A DNA stretch of 38,460 bases from the NCBI GenBank assembly GCA_945860955.1, contig CAMATH010000080.1, positions 1-38,460 of the forward strand, read 5' to 3'. Under the pieces are notes generated by a model that saw only the letters and a list, made by a program, of their open reading frames with translations, was not told the DNA's origin and searched no databases. Shown piece after piece: positions 1-8,014 of this stretch. Numbering within the stretch: position 1 is the stretch's first letter; each line of letters starts with the position of its first letter. The stretch comes from Planctomicrobium piriforme. Lineage in GTDB: Bacteria; Planctomycetota; Planctomycetia; Planctomycetales; Planctomycetaceae. Made by a program: the position numbers and the translations under genes.

Positions 1-776
1 GTGAAACTCGAATAGGGAACTCCCAGCACCAGAGCGGGGTTCTCGACCATGTCCAGATTGACGAACTGATTGGTTCCATCTCCGCCAGCGAACCTGGTTT
101 GATCGAATGCGCCGATGTAGGACTCTTTGCCCGCATAGACGACGAACCGCTCTGACAGTGGCAGCGTCCAGAGGACGTTGGTCAGAAACGGAATTCCAGG
201 ATCGTTTGGGGCCGGGGGGAGCAGGGCCGCCGTCACGGGGGGAGCAATCGCCCCGGTGTGCAGCGACACATTTCCGTAGTCGCCGTACCAGTTCTCCAGC
301 GTGATGCGCAGGGTTCCCAGGCTCAGGCCGGACAGTTTCTCAAAGTCCAAGACCGACTGATACATGCCCACGCCCGAGTACCGAAACGTATCGCCTGGCC
401 CCAATGGCTCTGGCAGCGGCGCGTTGATGCCGCCGGCGACTCCAAAGGCAAACTGGGCTTCTCGAATGCGAAACGAGACTCCCGAGTCCCGCAGCGACGT
501 GCGGTGTCCCCCCCATTCGCCGCTGAGAGTTGCGCGCTGCCAGAGATCATCGGTCGAGTCTAAGTCTGGGGGAGCGACCTGTGGTGACTCTGGCCAGAAG
601 GCTGTTTCAGCGGCGAACACATCCGTGTCGGCAGGAGGCGCCGGCGTTTCCTGTGCGACCGACCCCCGCCAGGACGTGGCCATTAAGGCCAGAAGCAGAA
701 GCAGGGGGGGCGTCGACTCGACTGGAATGCGATCTCGGTACTGGCCGATTTGTCGCAAGTGACTGCCGTGTCGCAT
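1..776 (-). CDS. OprB-type carbohydrate-selective porin, N-terminal part (runs off left edge)
   Basis: Read on the minus strand from an ATG at 776, an open frame of 258 codons continues past base 1, so the C-terminus is missing. Residues about 21-42 form a hydrophobic signal peptide (TPPLLLLLALMATSW) ending near Ser-Val-Ala-Gln. Residues 84-92 read LSGEWGGHR, the N-terminal signature of OprB porins (compare LxGDWGGxR). Later stretches also fit the family: a Tyr/Gly-rich strand (WYGDYGNVSLHTGAIAP), LSERFVVYAGK, and FVNLDMVENPAL near the left edge. OprB proteins are outer-membrane beta-barrel channels for sugars and other small solutes, which implies a diderm envelope. No partner gene is visible, since the next genes are on the other strand. 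Family assignment is secure; the substrate cannot be told. Confidence 0.82.
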   Translation of the reverse strand, partial: MRHGSHLRQIGQYRDRIPVESTPPLLLLLALMATSWRGSVAQETPAPPADTDVFAAETAFWPESPQVAPPDLDSTDDLWQRATLSGEWGGHRTSLRDSGVSFRIREAQFAFGVAGGINAPLPEPLGPGDTFRYSGVGMYQSVLDFEKLSGLSLGTLRITLENWYGDYGNVSLHTGAIAPPVTAALLPPAPNDPGIPFLTNVLWTLPLSERFVVYAGKESYIGAFDQTRFAGGDGTNQFVNLDMVENPALVLGVPYSSF

Positions 777-1023
777 GTTAGGTGCCGCAATTCGAATGGC
801 CGCCGAGATGCGGGCAGACACAGTCAGTTGACGATATTACTACTCATCGGCAAGACCGCTGCGAGAGCTTGATTCGCGAACGGACGGGTGCTTTGTTTCC
901 CGTGTCGACTGGGCGGGGGCGAGGGCTCTGTAACACGCGCGATCGACGGCGGCAATCGAGCCCGGAATCTCGGGGGTGATTCCCCCCGGTCAGCGCTCAC
1001 CAGCGACATGGCGGGGGAATGAC

Positions 1024-1438
1024 ACACAAAAGGGGGACATCGTGAGTTTCAAGACTTCTTCGGCCTGCCTGGCGGTCACAAACACGATTCCAGGCCCAAA
1101 GCCTGGGCGGTAGGGCGCGTCCGGTCGTCGTTGCCGAACGGCCGACCTCTCAGCACCGAATGACGCAATCGCTGCAAGTCGCCGCTTGAGAGCGGTTCGT
1201 TGACACGCTCCCACCACGCCGCATCACGCGGCGCCGGCGTGCCACGCCAGAGCAGCCAGTCATCAGCGGACAACCAGCTGGGCAGGCTTGACCATTTCCA
1301 ATGTGCGGGCTCGAGCCACCCATTCGGCACGCACGGGATTGCGCTCGACGTACCGCAGCACGGTGACCAGGTGATCGTCGTCCTGCGACGGAAACGCCTT
1401 GAATCTTTCTTGCTACACGTGCCCGGTCGTGCCGTAAC
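1024..1438 (-). mobile_element. RAYT-like transposase element, remnant 1 (5'-truncated)
   Basis: Minus-strand remnant of a REP-associated tyrosine transposase (COG1943, Y1_Tnp-like). The lower end carries the terminal repeat ACACAAAAGGGGGACATC. Reading leftward from 1438, the translation picks up at HYGTTGHV, passes the conserved RYVERNP region, and continues through EHWKWSSL-type and RVNEPLSSGDLQRLRH-type sequence to GLESCL. There a CGA-to-TGA change (in CL-stop) replaces the Arg found in the other copies. The N-terminal half, including the HxH motif, and the upper terminal repeat are gone: homology to the other copies stops after GTGCCGTAAC at 1438. Not functional. Confidence 0.8.
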
Positions 1439-1503
1439 TGGTCGAAAGGATTCGAGATCCGGACTTCGGAATCCGTTTCACAAAATGTAATTTGTCGGAC
1501 GCC

Positions 1504-1531
1504 TTGCCTTCGACGCTTACTATGATATGAT
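1504..1531 (+). promoter_or_regulatory. Candidate sigma-70-type promoter
   Basis: A possible -35 box TTGCCT at 1504-1509 and a -10 box TATGAT at 1526-1531 are separated by 16 bases. An overlapping TATGAT lies at 1521-1526 but has no matching -35 box. A transcript from here would start near 1538 and run into the strong hairpin and T-run at 1661-1712, giving an RNA of about 175 bases, or continue into the DUF2294-like gene at 1774. This is a match by eye only. Confidence 0.35.
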
Positions 1532-1660
1532 GAATGAATCGGGTGGTGTGAAGAGTTTGATCGCCCTCCGCGTGGAATTAGAATCAGCATCGATTGTCGG
1601 ATGACTAGCTAGAGAGCAACTCGGCCGAACTGTTGTGGGTCGGGCGGCTCGATAAGAAGT

Positions 1661-1712
1661 AAGCCGGCGTACGGGAAACCCTTAAGGGTGGTTCCGGTAC
1701 GTCGGCTTTTTT
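1661..1712 (+). terminator. Strong intrinsic terminator or attenuator upstream of the DUF2294-like gene
   Basis: The left arm AAGCCGGCGTACGG (1661-1674) pairs with CCGGTACGTCGGCTT (1694-1708), with one G-U pair and one bulged C. The apex holds a second short palindrome, ACCCTTAAGGGT. A run of T follows (1707-1712). No clear coding sequence lies directly upstream, so it ends either a short untranslated RNA from the promoter near 1504 or works as an attenuator in the leader of the gene starting at 1774. Confidence 0.7.
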
Positions 1713-1773
1713 CGTTCTTCCGCTTTTTTGATTCGGTGCGCGGGCGAAAGCCTTCCTTACATCGAGTGCGACA

Positions 1774-1992
1774 ATGCCGCAGCAGTCAGTGACCGTTCCA
1801 TCGGTAAAGCCGAAGTTGACCATGGCGCAACAGATCGCGCAGGCGGACAGCAAGTTCGAACAGCGGCGAACGGGGATCGTCCCCAGTTCCGTGACCGTGG
1901 TGTTGGGCGACGACACGCTGGTAGTCACGGTGCACGGCGCGTTGTCGGAAGCCGAAAAAGTGTTGTCGCGGACTCCGGGGATTCGACGCTGA
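1774..1992 (+). CDS. Short DUF2294-like protein, probably truncated
   Basis: A 72-residue frame starting ATG at 1774 (an internal ATG at 1822 is also possible). Its core reads IAQADSKFEQRRTGIVPSSV followed by VVLGDDTLVVTVHGALSEAEK. This resembles the first half of DUF2294 proteins (amphipathic helix, K/P-x-S-V-x-V strand, hydrophobic strand, then G-x-L-x-x-A-E-K). Family members are usually around 110-130 residues. Here the frame stops shortly after AEKVLSRTPG, so the second half is missing, probably by frameshift. Function of the family is unknown. It follows a hairpin terminator and precedes the WxxGxW gene by about 150 bases. Assignment is by recognition only and moderately sure. Confidence 0.5.
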   Translation: MPQQSVTVPSVKPKLTMAQQIAQADSKFEQRRTGIVPSSVTVVLGDDTLVVTVHGALSEAEKVLSRTPGIRR

Positions 1993-2107
1993 CCCCAGCA
2001 TCTCTGTACAGCGATTGGAGATTTGGCAAGGCACTCACAATGCTGCGTTGCTGATCGATTCGATGGCAGAGTCTCGTGTTTCCAAAGCCCGCTCGGTTTT
2101 GGAGGCT

Positions 2108-2125
2108 ATCATCATCATCATCATC
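2108..2125 (+). repeat. ATC microsatellite, six units
   Basis: Six perfect tandem ATC units lie just upstream of the ribosome-binding site (CTGGAG) and GTG start of the WxxGxW gene. Slippage would change the length of the 5' leader and leave the reading frame intact. Whether this affects expression is not known. Confidence 0.8.
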
Positions 2126-2138
2126 TGGAGATTAAGTC

Positions 2139-3971
2139 GTGAATCTACGCTTCGGTTCAGTTTTGTGCCCTGCCATGGCACTCATCGTGGTCGGTCTCTC
2201 TTTCGGCCCGGATCATGCGATCGGTGCGCCTCCCGACCAGGACGGTGTTCAGGTACTGACCCGGGGACCGGTGCACGAGGCCTTCGCGGGAGTGATTGCG
2301 TTCGAACTCCAGCCGGGGGTCGTCGTCCCGAAAGCGCCCCCCGACGCCCTCGACGAACTGCCCCCCGACCAAAGGCCGGCCGGCGCCAATGTGGCCTGGA
2401 TCCCTGGTTACTGGGCCTGGGATGACGAGGAAGAAGACTTCCTGTGGGTGAGCGGCGTGTGGCGATTCCTGCCGCCAGGGCGCCAATGGATTGCCGGGTA
2501 TTGGGGCAAGTCGGACGCTGGCTACCAATGGACGTCGGGTTATTGGGCCGATGCGCAGGCGGAAGAGATCGAATATCTTCCTCAGCCCCCCGCGATGACC
2601 AACGTCGAGCCGGTCGGCGAAGCCTCCGCGGAAGGCCAGACCTGGATCCCCGGTGTACCAGTCTGGAACCAGAACGCCTACTCAGTCCGCCCGGGGTATT
2701 GGGCCGAGATGCAGTCGAACTGGCAGTGGACCCCGGCCTACTACGTCCAAACCCCGCGCGGGTACGTGTTCGTCGACGGCTACTGGGACTATTCCGTTTA
2801 CAATCGTGGCGTGCTCTATGCTCCGGTCAGTTTCAATTCCGGAGTTTACACGCAACCAGGATTCTCGTACTCGCCATTCTACGCGGTCAATCCGGCCGCT
2901 TTGATGGTCAACCTCTTTTTGCGACCGACCTACGGCCACTACTACTTCGGCGACTACTATTCTGGGAACTACGGCGGGATGGGTTACTACCCGGCATACG
3001 CTTATCACAACCAGCAGGGATACGACCCGTTCTACGCACAGCAGAGCTGGCTGAATCGTCAGGACGCCAATTGGCAGCAGAACAACCAAACACAGTTCCT
3101 GAACCGACAGAACAATGAGGCGGCTCGCCCGCCACGAACGCTGACTGCCCAGAACGAACTGGTGAAAGCTGGTAACTCCAAGGACGAAAGCTTCGTCGTC
3201 GCCGCCTCGGTGAACAAGCTGGCCGGTTCCAAAGAGTCGCCGCTGACGTTTCAGAGGGTGACCGAAGCCGAGCGAAAGAAACTCGGCCAGACTGCGAAAG
3301 AGATCGACAAGCACCGCGCGGAACGACAACAGGTGGAAGCCGAAACCGCGAGTGCACCCGATAAAGCTGCCGCCGGTCAAACGGCGCCGACGAAAGCGAA
3401 ACGTCTCGCGTCTCCCGTCGTGGCGAAGGCACCTGATCAGCTTGGCGATGGCCAGGCGCCGCCGAAGATTCATGAAACTCCCAAGGCCGAGCCCAAACCG
3501 GTCGCACAGGCTGAACCGAAGCCGGAGCCTAAGTCGGCCGTGAAGACTGGATCCAAGACGGAGCCCAAACCGGTCGCGAAAACCGAACCGAAGCCCGCAA
3601 CAAAGCCGACTCCCAAGGCTGGACCCGATCCGACGCCCAAAGCCGAACCAAAGGCCGCGGCAAAGCCGACAGCCAAGACCGATCCCGATCCGGCAACCAA
3701 AGTCGAACCAAAGCCCGCGCCAAAGCCGACACCGAAAGCTGGACCCGATCCAACGCCCAAAGCCGAACCGAAGGCCGCGGCAAAGCCGGCCCCCAAGGCC
3801 GAACCCAAACCGGCACCGAAAGCGGAACCGAAGCCTGCTCCCAAGGCTGAGCCAAAGCCGGCCCCACGGGTCGAACCCAAACCCACTCCGAGAGCTGAGC
3901 CAAAGCCAGCCGCGAAAGTGGAACCCAAACCGGCACCGAGTCCCGAATCGAAGCCGACTCCCAAAAGCTAG
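2139..3971 (+). CDS. Secreted WxxGxW-repeat protein with long EPKP tail
   Basis: 610 residues from a GTG start at 2139 with CTGGAG ten bases upstream. Residues 1-29 are a signal peptide (hydrophobic MALIVVGLSF, then an Ala-Ile-Gly-Ala cleavage region). Residues about 85-225 hold repeated Trp/Gly motifs: WIPGYW, WVSGVW, WIAGYW, WTSGYW, RPGYW and VDGYW. This is the pattern of YXWGXW/WxxGxW repeat proteins common in planctomycetes. A Tyr/Gly/Asn-rich segment follows (about 225-325). From about residue 445 to the end the chain is a low-complexity tail of some twenty Pro-Lys-Ala/Thr-Glu-Pro-Lys-Pro units, highly basic and proline-rich. Such tails often span or bind the cell envelope. A surface or periplasmic structural role is an inference. 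The DNA of the tail is itself a degenerate 12-18 base repeat and may vary in length between strains. Confidence 0.8.
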   Translation: MNLRFGSVLCPAMALIVVGLSFGPDHAIGAPPDQDGVQVLTRGPVHEAFAGVIAFELQPGVVVPKAPPDALDELPPDQRPAGANVAWIPGYWAWDDEEEDFLWVSGVWRFLPPGRQWIAGYWGKSDAGYQWTSGYWADAQAEEIEYLPQPPAMTNVEPVGEASAEGQTWIPGVPVWNQNAYSVRPGYWAEMQSNWQWTPAYYVQTPRGYVFVDGYWDYSVYNRGVLYAPVSFNSGVYTQPGFSYSPFYAVNPAALMVNLFLRPTYGHYYFGDYYSGNYGGMGYYPAYAYHNQQGYDPFYAQQSWLNRQDANWQQNNQTQFLNRQNNEAARPPRTLTAQNELVKAGNSKDESFVVAASVNKLAGSKESPLTFQRVTEAERKKLGQTAKEIDKHRAERQQVEAETASAPDKAAAGQTAPTKAKRLASPVVAKAPDQLGDGQAPPKIHETPKAEPKPVAQAEPKPEPKSAVKTGSKTEPKPVAKTEPKPATKPTPKAGPDPTPKAEPKAAAKPTAKTDPDPATKVEPKPAPKPTPKAGPDPTPKAEPKAAAKPAPKAEPKPAPKAEPKPAPKAEPKPAPRVEPKPTPRAEPKPAAKVEPKPAPSPESKPTPKS

Positions 3972-4196
3972 GCTGGAGCCCACGGACGCTAGAGAGTGAT
4001 TCCGGCGTCACCGGGTACGGACGAACGGCGCCTTTCGCTTGGAATTGGGTGCTCGTCCTTGCGGTCCTAGGGAAACAACGCGGCACCACGATATCAATAC
4101 GATTACTGGCAAAGAACTCATCATCGTCAGGCTGACCGAGTCGCCGTGTTACAACGAGCCGAATCGGCGGTAACCGTCCCGAGGACCGAGTTCCTC

Positions 4197-4613
4197 ATGA
4201 CAACAAAAGAGAAACAGACCATGGCGACAAGTGCAGGCGTGTGGATTGACCATCACAAGGCGGTTGTGGTCTTGATTTCGAACGACGGGGAAGAGATCCG
4301 ACAGGTACGGTCGGGCATTGGGAGTGCGTCATCGTCGACTGGCGGTGCCGTTGCCGACGACATCCAACAGCGTCGATTCACGAACGATCTCAACAAGTAC
4401 TATGACGAGGTTCGCACCTGCCTGGGCACCGCCGATTCGATTCTAATCCTGGGTCCTGGCGAAGCCAAGGGGGAGTTCAAAAAGCGACTTCAGAGTAAGA
4501 AGTTTCCGGCGACCATTGCTGAACTTATGACGGCAGACGAAATAACCGACGGTCAGATTGCAGCCGATGTGCGACGACATTTTTCGTCGTCTCCTGGTAG
4601 GGAAGGCGGATAA
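4197..4613 (+). CDS. Small eRF1-like (baeRF-type) protein
   Basis: 138 residues from ATG 4197; a second ATG at 4221 (MATSAGVWIDHHKAVVVLI) is an equally possible start. The protein shows AGVWIDHHKAVVV at the N-terminus, LNKYYDEV in the middle, ILILGPGEAKGEFKKRL, and ends with ITDGQIAADVRRHF. These are hallmarks of the bacterial/archaeal eRF1-like family (baeRF), here reduced to the C-terminal-type domain. Eukaryotic and archaeal eRF1 relatives act at the ribosome in release or rescue. The bacterial short forms are not characterised, so function here is open. It appears to have its own transcription unit, with 225 bases of upstream non-coding sequence. Confidence 0.65.
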   Translation: MTTKEKQTMATSAGVWIDHHKAVVVLISNDGEEIRQVRSGIGSASSSTGGAVADDIQQRRFTNDLNKYYDEVRTCLGTADSILILGPGEAKGEFKKRLQSKKFPATIAELMTADEITDGQIAADVRRHFSSSPGREGG

Positions 4614-4619
4614 TCGATC

Positions 4620-5336
4620 ATGCGCAAGTTACTGGATCTGTCCCTCGCGTTCTAAGTGGTTCTGGGATTGTCGCTGGCGGCAAGCCCCGCCGTCGCCGAC
4701 GCGCCGTTGGCGGAGAAGTATCTACTCGACGGCAAGTTGACTGAGGGCGCGAACTCCTTGGAAGGCTGCCTCAAGGATTCGCCGAAAGACGATCAGGCCA
4801 TGCTTGGACTCGGTGTGTTCCAGTTTCTGCAGACCTTCGAGCATTTGGGGGGGGACTCTCCAAGTATGGCCTCCGGACCGACAAGGCGTTCCTTCAGCCG
4901 CCGCCACAGGTCAAGGAGTTTCTCCCGCAGAACCCAAATCCCGAGAAGCTGACCTACCCGGCTGTACGCCAGTTGGTCCAGACTTTCGTCGACGACTTGG
5001 CCCGGGCCGAAACGACGCTGGCATCGGTCAAAGATCCCGCAGTCAAGCTGCGGCTGCACATCGGGCTCATCAAGATCGATCTCTTCGGTTAGGGCAAGCC
5101 GATCAGTGCGGCTTTCCTGTTCGAGCGAATCGAGGGGCTTCCCTATAGGAGCGACCAGGCCAAGCGGCTCGTGGTCGACTTCGACCGCGGCGACGTGAGC
5201 TGGCTCCGCGGCTACTGTCACTTCCTGGCTGCGCTGGGAGAGCTGTGCCTGTCAGTGGACGGGCAGAAAGCCTTCGATTGCAGCGCCCATCTGCTGTTCG
5301 AGAAGGTGGAGACGCCACACACCTTCCTGCTGAAGT
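4620..5336 (+). pseudogene. Broken gene for a secreted protein, interrupted by a transposase element
   Basis: The original start is ATG 4620, six bases after the preceding gene. The frame encodes a signal peptide that is stopped by TAA at 4653-4655; one base change from TTA would restore it. It continues as GLSLAASPAVADAPLAEKYLLDGKLTE and a TPR-like alpha-helical stretch. The frame is then lost in a run of eight G at 4847-4854, where one more G restores it (reading LSKYGLRTDKAFLQ). A further in-frame TAG lies at 5090-5092. The last recognisable part is WLRGYCHFLAALGEL ... HLLFEKVETPHTFLLKY, where RAYT copy 2 begins; no continuation is seen on the far side. Three point lesions plus an insertion make this a clear pseudogene. 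The family looks like a conserved planctomycete secreted protein of unknown function. Confidence 0.8.
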
Positions 5337-5987
5337 ACACAAAAGGGGGACAAAGCGAGTTTCAAAACTTCTGCGGTCTTCCTGGCGGTCGCAAACAGGA
5401 TTCCAGACCCAAAGCCTGGGCGGTAGGACGCGTCCAGTCGTCGTTGCCGAACGGGCGACCACGCAGCACCGAATGACGCAATCGCTGCAAGTCGCCGCTC
5501 GAGAGCGGTTCGTTGACACGCTCCCACCACGCCGCATCACGCGGCGCCGGCGTGCCACGCCAGAGCCGCGGGTCATCAGCGGACAACCAGCCGGGCAGGC
5601 TCGACCATTTCCAATGCTCGGCTCGAGCCACCCAATCGGCACGCACGGGATTGCGCTCGACGTACCGTAGCACGGTGGCCAGGTGCTCGTCGTCCTGCTA
5701 CGGAAACGCCTTGAATCTTCCCTGCCTTCCGTGCCCGGTTGTGCCGTATTGACGATGTTCTCGTCGCGCCGAAGAGATAGGCCGAAACCAGACGCTGGGC
5801 GTCGTTCATCGCCGCCACAAAGGCGTCGAAGTCCGCCGGCTTGTGGAACACCGTCTCGCGGCGGTTCCCGCGATTCAAAGCGTGATAGATCATGCCGCCA
5901 ACAGCGGCTCAAGCGGTCCGTGGCATCCTCGCATGGTGGCCCCCGCGAGTCTCCGAGTGAATAACGCGCTATGTCCCCTTTTTTGCC
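5337..5987 (-). mobile_element. RAYT-like element, copy 2 (both ends present, internally deleted)
   Basis: Both termini are preserved: ACACAAAAGGGGGACAAAGCG at the lower end and, on the other strand, GGGCAAAAAAGGGGACATAG at the upper end (5968-5987). The transposase would start at ATG 5926 (MPRTA-type start mutated to MPRTAA-like, then MIYHALNRGNRRETVFHKP) and stop at 5362. The span is 565 bases, 95 fewer than the restored full-length copy (660), so it is out of frame. The lost part lies between the Asp-Ala-Gln-Arg region and Tyr-Gly-Thr-Thr-Gly-His. It contains the YCLMPNHFHL HxH catalytic motif, so the copy cannot make active transposase but keeps the ends needed to be moved by another copy. 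Confidence 0.85.
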
Positions 5988-6172
5988 CCCGCTGCGCCCC
6001 AATCGCGCCCGGAGGGCGTGAACGCGTACGAATCCTCCGCATAGACTGCGGTCAGACCGCGAATGCGCAGGCAAGTTGCCAGAGATGAGCTATGTTTGTC
6101 GTGTGGAAAAATTGCGGGCACCGCACTGCCCATGGTTTCTCGCACGCTTCAAACCGGATCCGCTTGACACGA

Positions 6173-6667
6173 ATGAGAAGAATGCCGCTGGCTGTCTTGG
6201 TGGTCGTTTCGCTGCTGCTGGTTGCCTTCGCGCAGGTTCTTGGCGGCCCGCCGTGGGGGGGGTTGTGCCTGATCGCGCTTGTCGCGCAGACCTGGACCGA
6301 CAGACGAACCAGCAATCTGGTCCTGATCGCGTCGAGCCTGTTCTGGTTGGTCCTCTCCCAAGTGACCGGCCGGCGCGACCTGTTCTTTCCCTACGCGATG
6401 TCGCTGGCGAGCCTCGTCTTTCTACAACTCGCCGACCGGAATTTCTGGGCGGGCGTGGTCGGCGGTGTGGTCGCGCTGGGGGCGTTCTTTTTAGTGCGGA
6501 TTCAGCAGCAGGCGAGCACCCGTGTCCTCGTCGTCGAATTCATCGTCGCCACGGCGATCCTGGAATTTGTGATGGTCGCTCACGCGTGGCGTCCCCGGCG
6601 TCTGTCGTGGCGCATTGCGATCGACCTCGCCGCTTCGCTCTTGGCCTGGTGCAGTCTCGCCCTCTGA
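6173..6667 (+). CDS. Small integral membrane protein, unknown function
   Basis: The open frame extends up to 6092, but the hydrophobic protein begins properly at ATG 6173 (MRRMPLAVLVVVSLLLVAF), giving 164 residues. About five hydrophobic segments are visible: LAVLVVVSLLLVAFAQVL, GGLCLIALVAQTW, LVLIASSLFWLVLSQV, FWAGVVGGVVALGAFFLV and VEFIVATAILEFVMVAHAW. The N-terminal one could instead be a signal anchor. I do not recognise the family. It sits between two decayed loci, so it may itself be a survivor or a fragment; no lesion is visible inside it. Confidence 0.5.
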   Translation: MRRMPLAVLVVVSLLLVAFAQVLGGPPWGGLCLIALVAQTWTDRRTSNLVLIASSLFWLVLSQVTGRRDLFFPYAMSLASLVFLQLADRNFWAGVVGGVVALGAFFLVRIQQQASTRVLVVEFIVATAILEFVMVAHAWRPRRLSWRIAIDLAASLLAWCSLAL

Positions 6668-6940
6668 CGGAGTTACTGGCGTTCCCAGAAGCTGTTCGAG
6701 GACTGCCGCGCGGAAGTGGTTGTTGATCTCGACTCCGCTTCGCTCACTACGATCTGCCGGCCGGCGAGACGCGTACCGTTCAATCGGACGATCGCTTCAT
6801 CGGCATCGTCGAGCGCAGTTCATTCTCGGAAGTGTTCAAGGCAAGATTGCCTACAAAAATCTGTGTCATCTGACAAGTGTTGTGATTCGACAGACTGTCG
6901 AAGGAAATCGCCCTGGCCAAGAAGCCCAACCGTCCGCATC
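6668..6940 (+). other. Non-coding stretch with a possible coding scrap
   Basis: No intact gene is visible here. One frame gives a short plausible segment (about 6741-6866: FAHYDLPAGETRTVQSDDRF, then GIVERSSFSEVFKARLP) that ends at a stop and has no start. It may be a remnant of a gene upstream of the DUF1080 pseudogene. Confidence 0.3.
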
Positions 6941-7708
6941 CCGCCGGCGCGATGCGCTGCCTGCCCAGCGAACGCCGCTGCAAACCGGCCGGGGAGTGGA
7001 ATCGCTACAAAGTACTGTGCCGGGATGGGGTGACTTCCCCCGGGCAAGCTCACTCCCGACCAGATCGCGCAAGAAGACCAGGGATTCCGTTCGCTGTACA
7101 ACGGCATCGACCTGGCGGGCTGGAAAAGAGCCGACGGTCACGCCGACCACTGGCAGCCGACCGACTGGCGGCTGACCTACGACGGCAAGAGCGAGGCCCA
7201 GGATAAGGACCTGTGGAGCGAAGCGGAGCTCGGCGATTTTCACCTGATCTGCGACTGGCGGTTGACCGCCAAACCGGAACGCACTTTGCGGCCGGTGATT
7301 CGGCCCAGCGGCGACAACGCCCTGAACGCCGACGGGACGGCGAAGGAAGTCGAGGTGTCCGACGCGGGCGACAGCGGCATCTACCTGCGCGGCAGCAACA
7401 AGAGCCAGGTCAACATCTGGTGCTGGCCGCTCGGTTCGGGCGAGGTGTACGGCTATCGCACAGACAAGACTCAGCCCGCCGATGTGCGCGCCGGGGTGAC
7501 TCCGAAGGTTCGGGCCGACAAACCGATCGGCGAATGGAACCGTTTCGAGATCACGATGCGTGGCGACCGGTTGACGGTGGTGTTGAATGGTCAGCAGGTG
7601 CTTGAAGACGCCCGGTTGCCGGGCGTCCCCGCGCGCGGCCCGATCGCGCCGCAGCACCACTGCGACGCGATTGAGTTCGCCAACGTGTACGTGAAGGAGC
7701 TGAAATAG
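6941..7708 (+). pseudogene. DUF1080 (3-keto-disaccharide hydrolase-type) protein, broken
   Basis: The frame reading GKLTPDQIAQEDQGFRSLYN from 7043 to 7708 is one DUF1080 (PF06439) beta-sandwich domain. It shows LYNGIDLAGWK, DGKSEAQDKDLWSE, a DSGIYLRGSNKSQVNIW core, a GEWNRFEITMRGDRLTVVLN strand and a final IEFANVYVKELK. There is no start codon: the frame is closed by a TGA at 7031-7033. Just upstream, in another frame (about 6980-7030), KPAGEWNRYKVLCRDG matches the C-terminal part of a second DUF1080 domain. The original was therefore a two-domain protein that has lost most of domain 1 plus the linker, and is frameshifted. DUF1080 proteins are secreted, glycan-acting and abundant in planctomycetes. 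Confidence 0.75.
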
Positions 7709-7771
7709 CCGGGGTCGCGAACAGGCGACCACGACGGATTCCAGCACGACAGAAGACGATCATTCGTGTGC

Positions 7772-8014
7772 ACACAAAAGGCTCGACCATTTCCAATGCT
7801 CGGCTCGAGCCACCAATTCGGCACGCACGGGATTGCGCTCGACGTACCGGAGGGGTCAGGTGATCGTCGTCCTGCAACGGAAGCGATTTGAATCTTCCCA
7901 GCCACACGTGCCCGGTCGTGCCGTAACAAAGATGACATCGTCGCGCCGAAGAGATCGACCGAAACCCGACGCTGGGCGTCGATCATCACCGCCACAAAGG
8001 CGTCGAAGTCCGCC
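7772..8014 (-). mobile_element. RAYT-like element, remnant 3 (deleted at both sides and internally)
   Basis: A short remnant begins with the terminal bases ACACAAAAG at 7772-7780. It jumps directly to GCTCGACCATTTCC, a loss of some 240 bases compared with copy 2, and continues to the region encoding FDAFVAVMIDAQRR. The sequence stops resembling the others near 8014. It carries the same internal junction as copy 2 (TCGTCGCG joined to CCGAAGAGAT), so both descend from one deleted element. Confidence 0.75.

Noticed and set aside
1550-1563. GAAGAGTTTGATC, identical to the conserved 5' end of 16S rRNA
   Set aside because: The match ends after about 13 bases (CGCCCTCC follows instead of CTGGCTCAG), and no other rRNA sequence is nearby; treated as chance.
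2108-3971. CRISPR-like repetition in the EPKP tail and ATC run
   Set aside because: No constant repeat with unique spacers; they are a microsatellite and a coding low-complexity repeat. No CRISPR array was seen anywhere in the window.
2682-3983. 433-codon antisense frame with Arg/Phe/Gly repeats opposite the WxxGxW gene
   Set aside because: The repeats are the complement of the EPKP-coding repeats; the plus-strand frame has the signal peptide and known motifs.
5103-6074. 323-codon minus-strand frame across RAYT copy 2
   Set aside because: It mixes off-frame transposase sequence with off-frame pseudogene sequence; the true transposase frames are the others.
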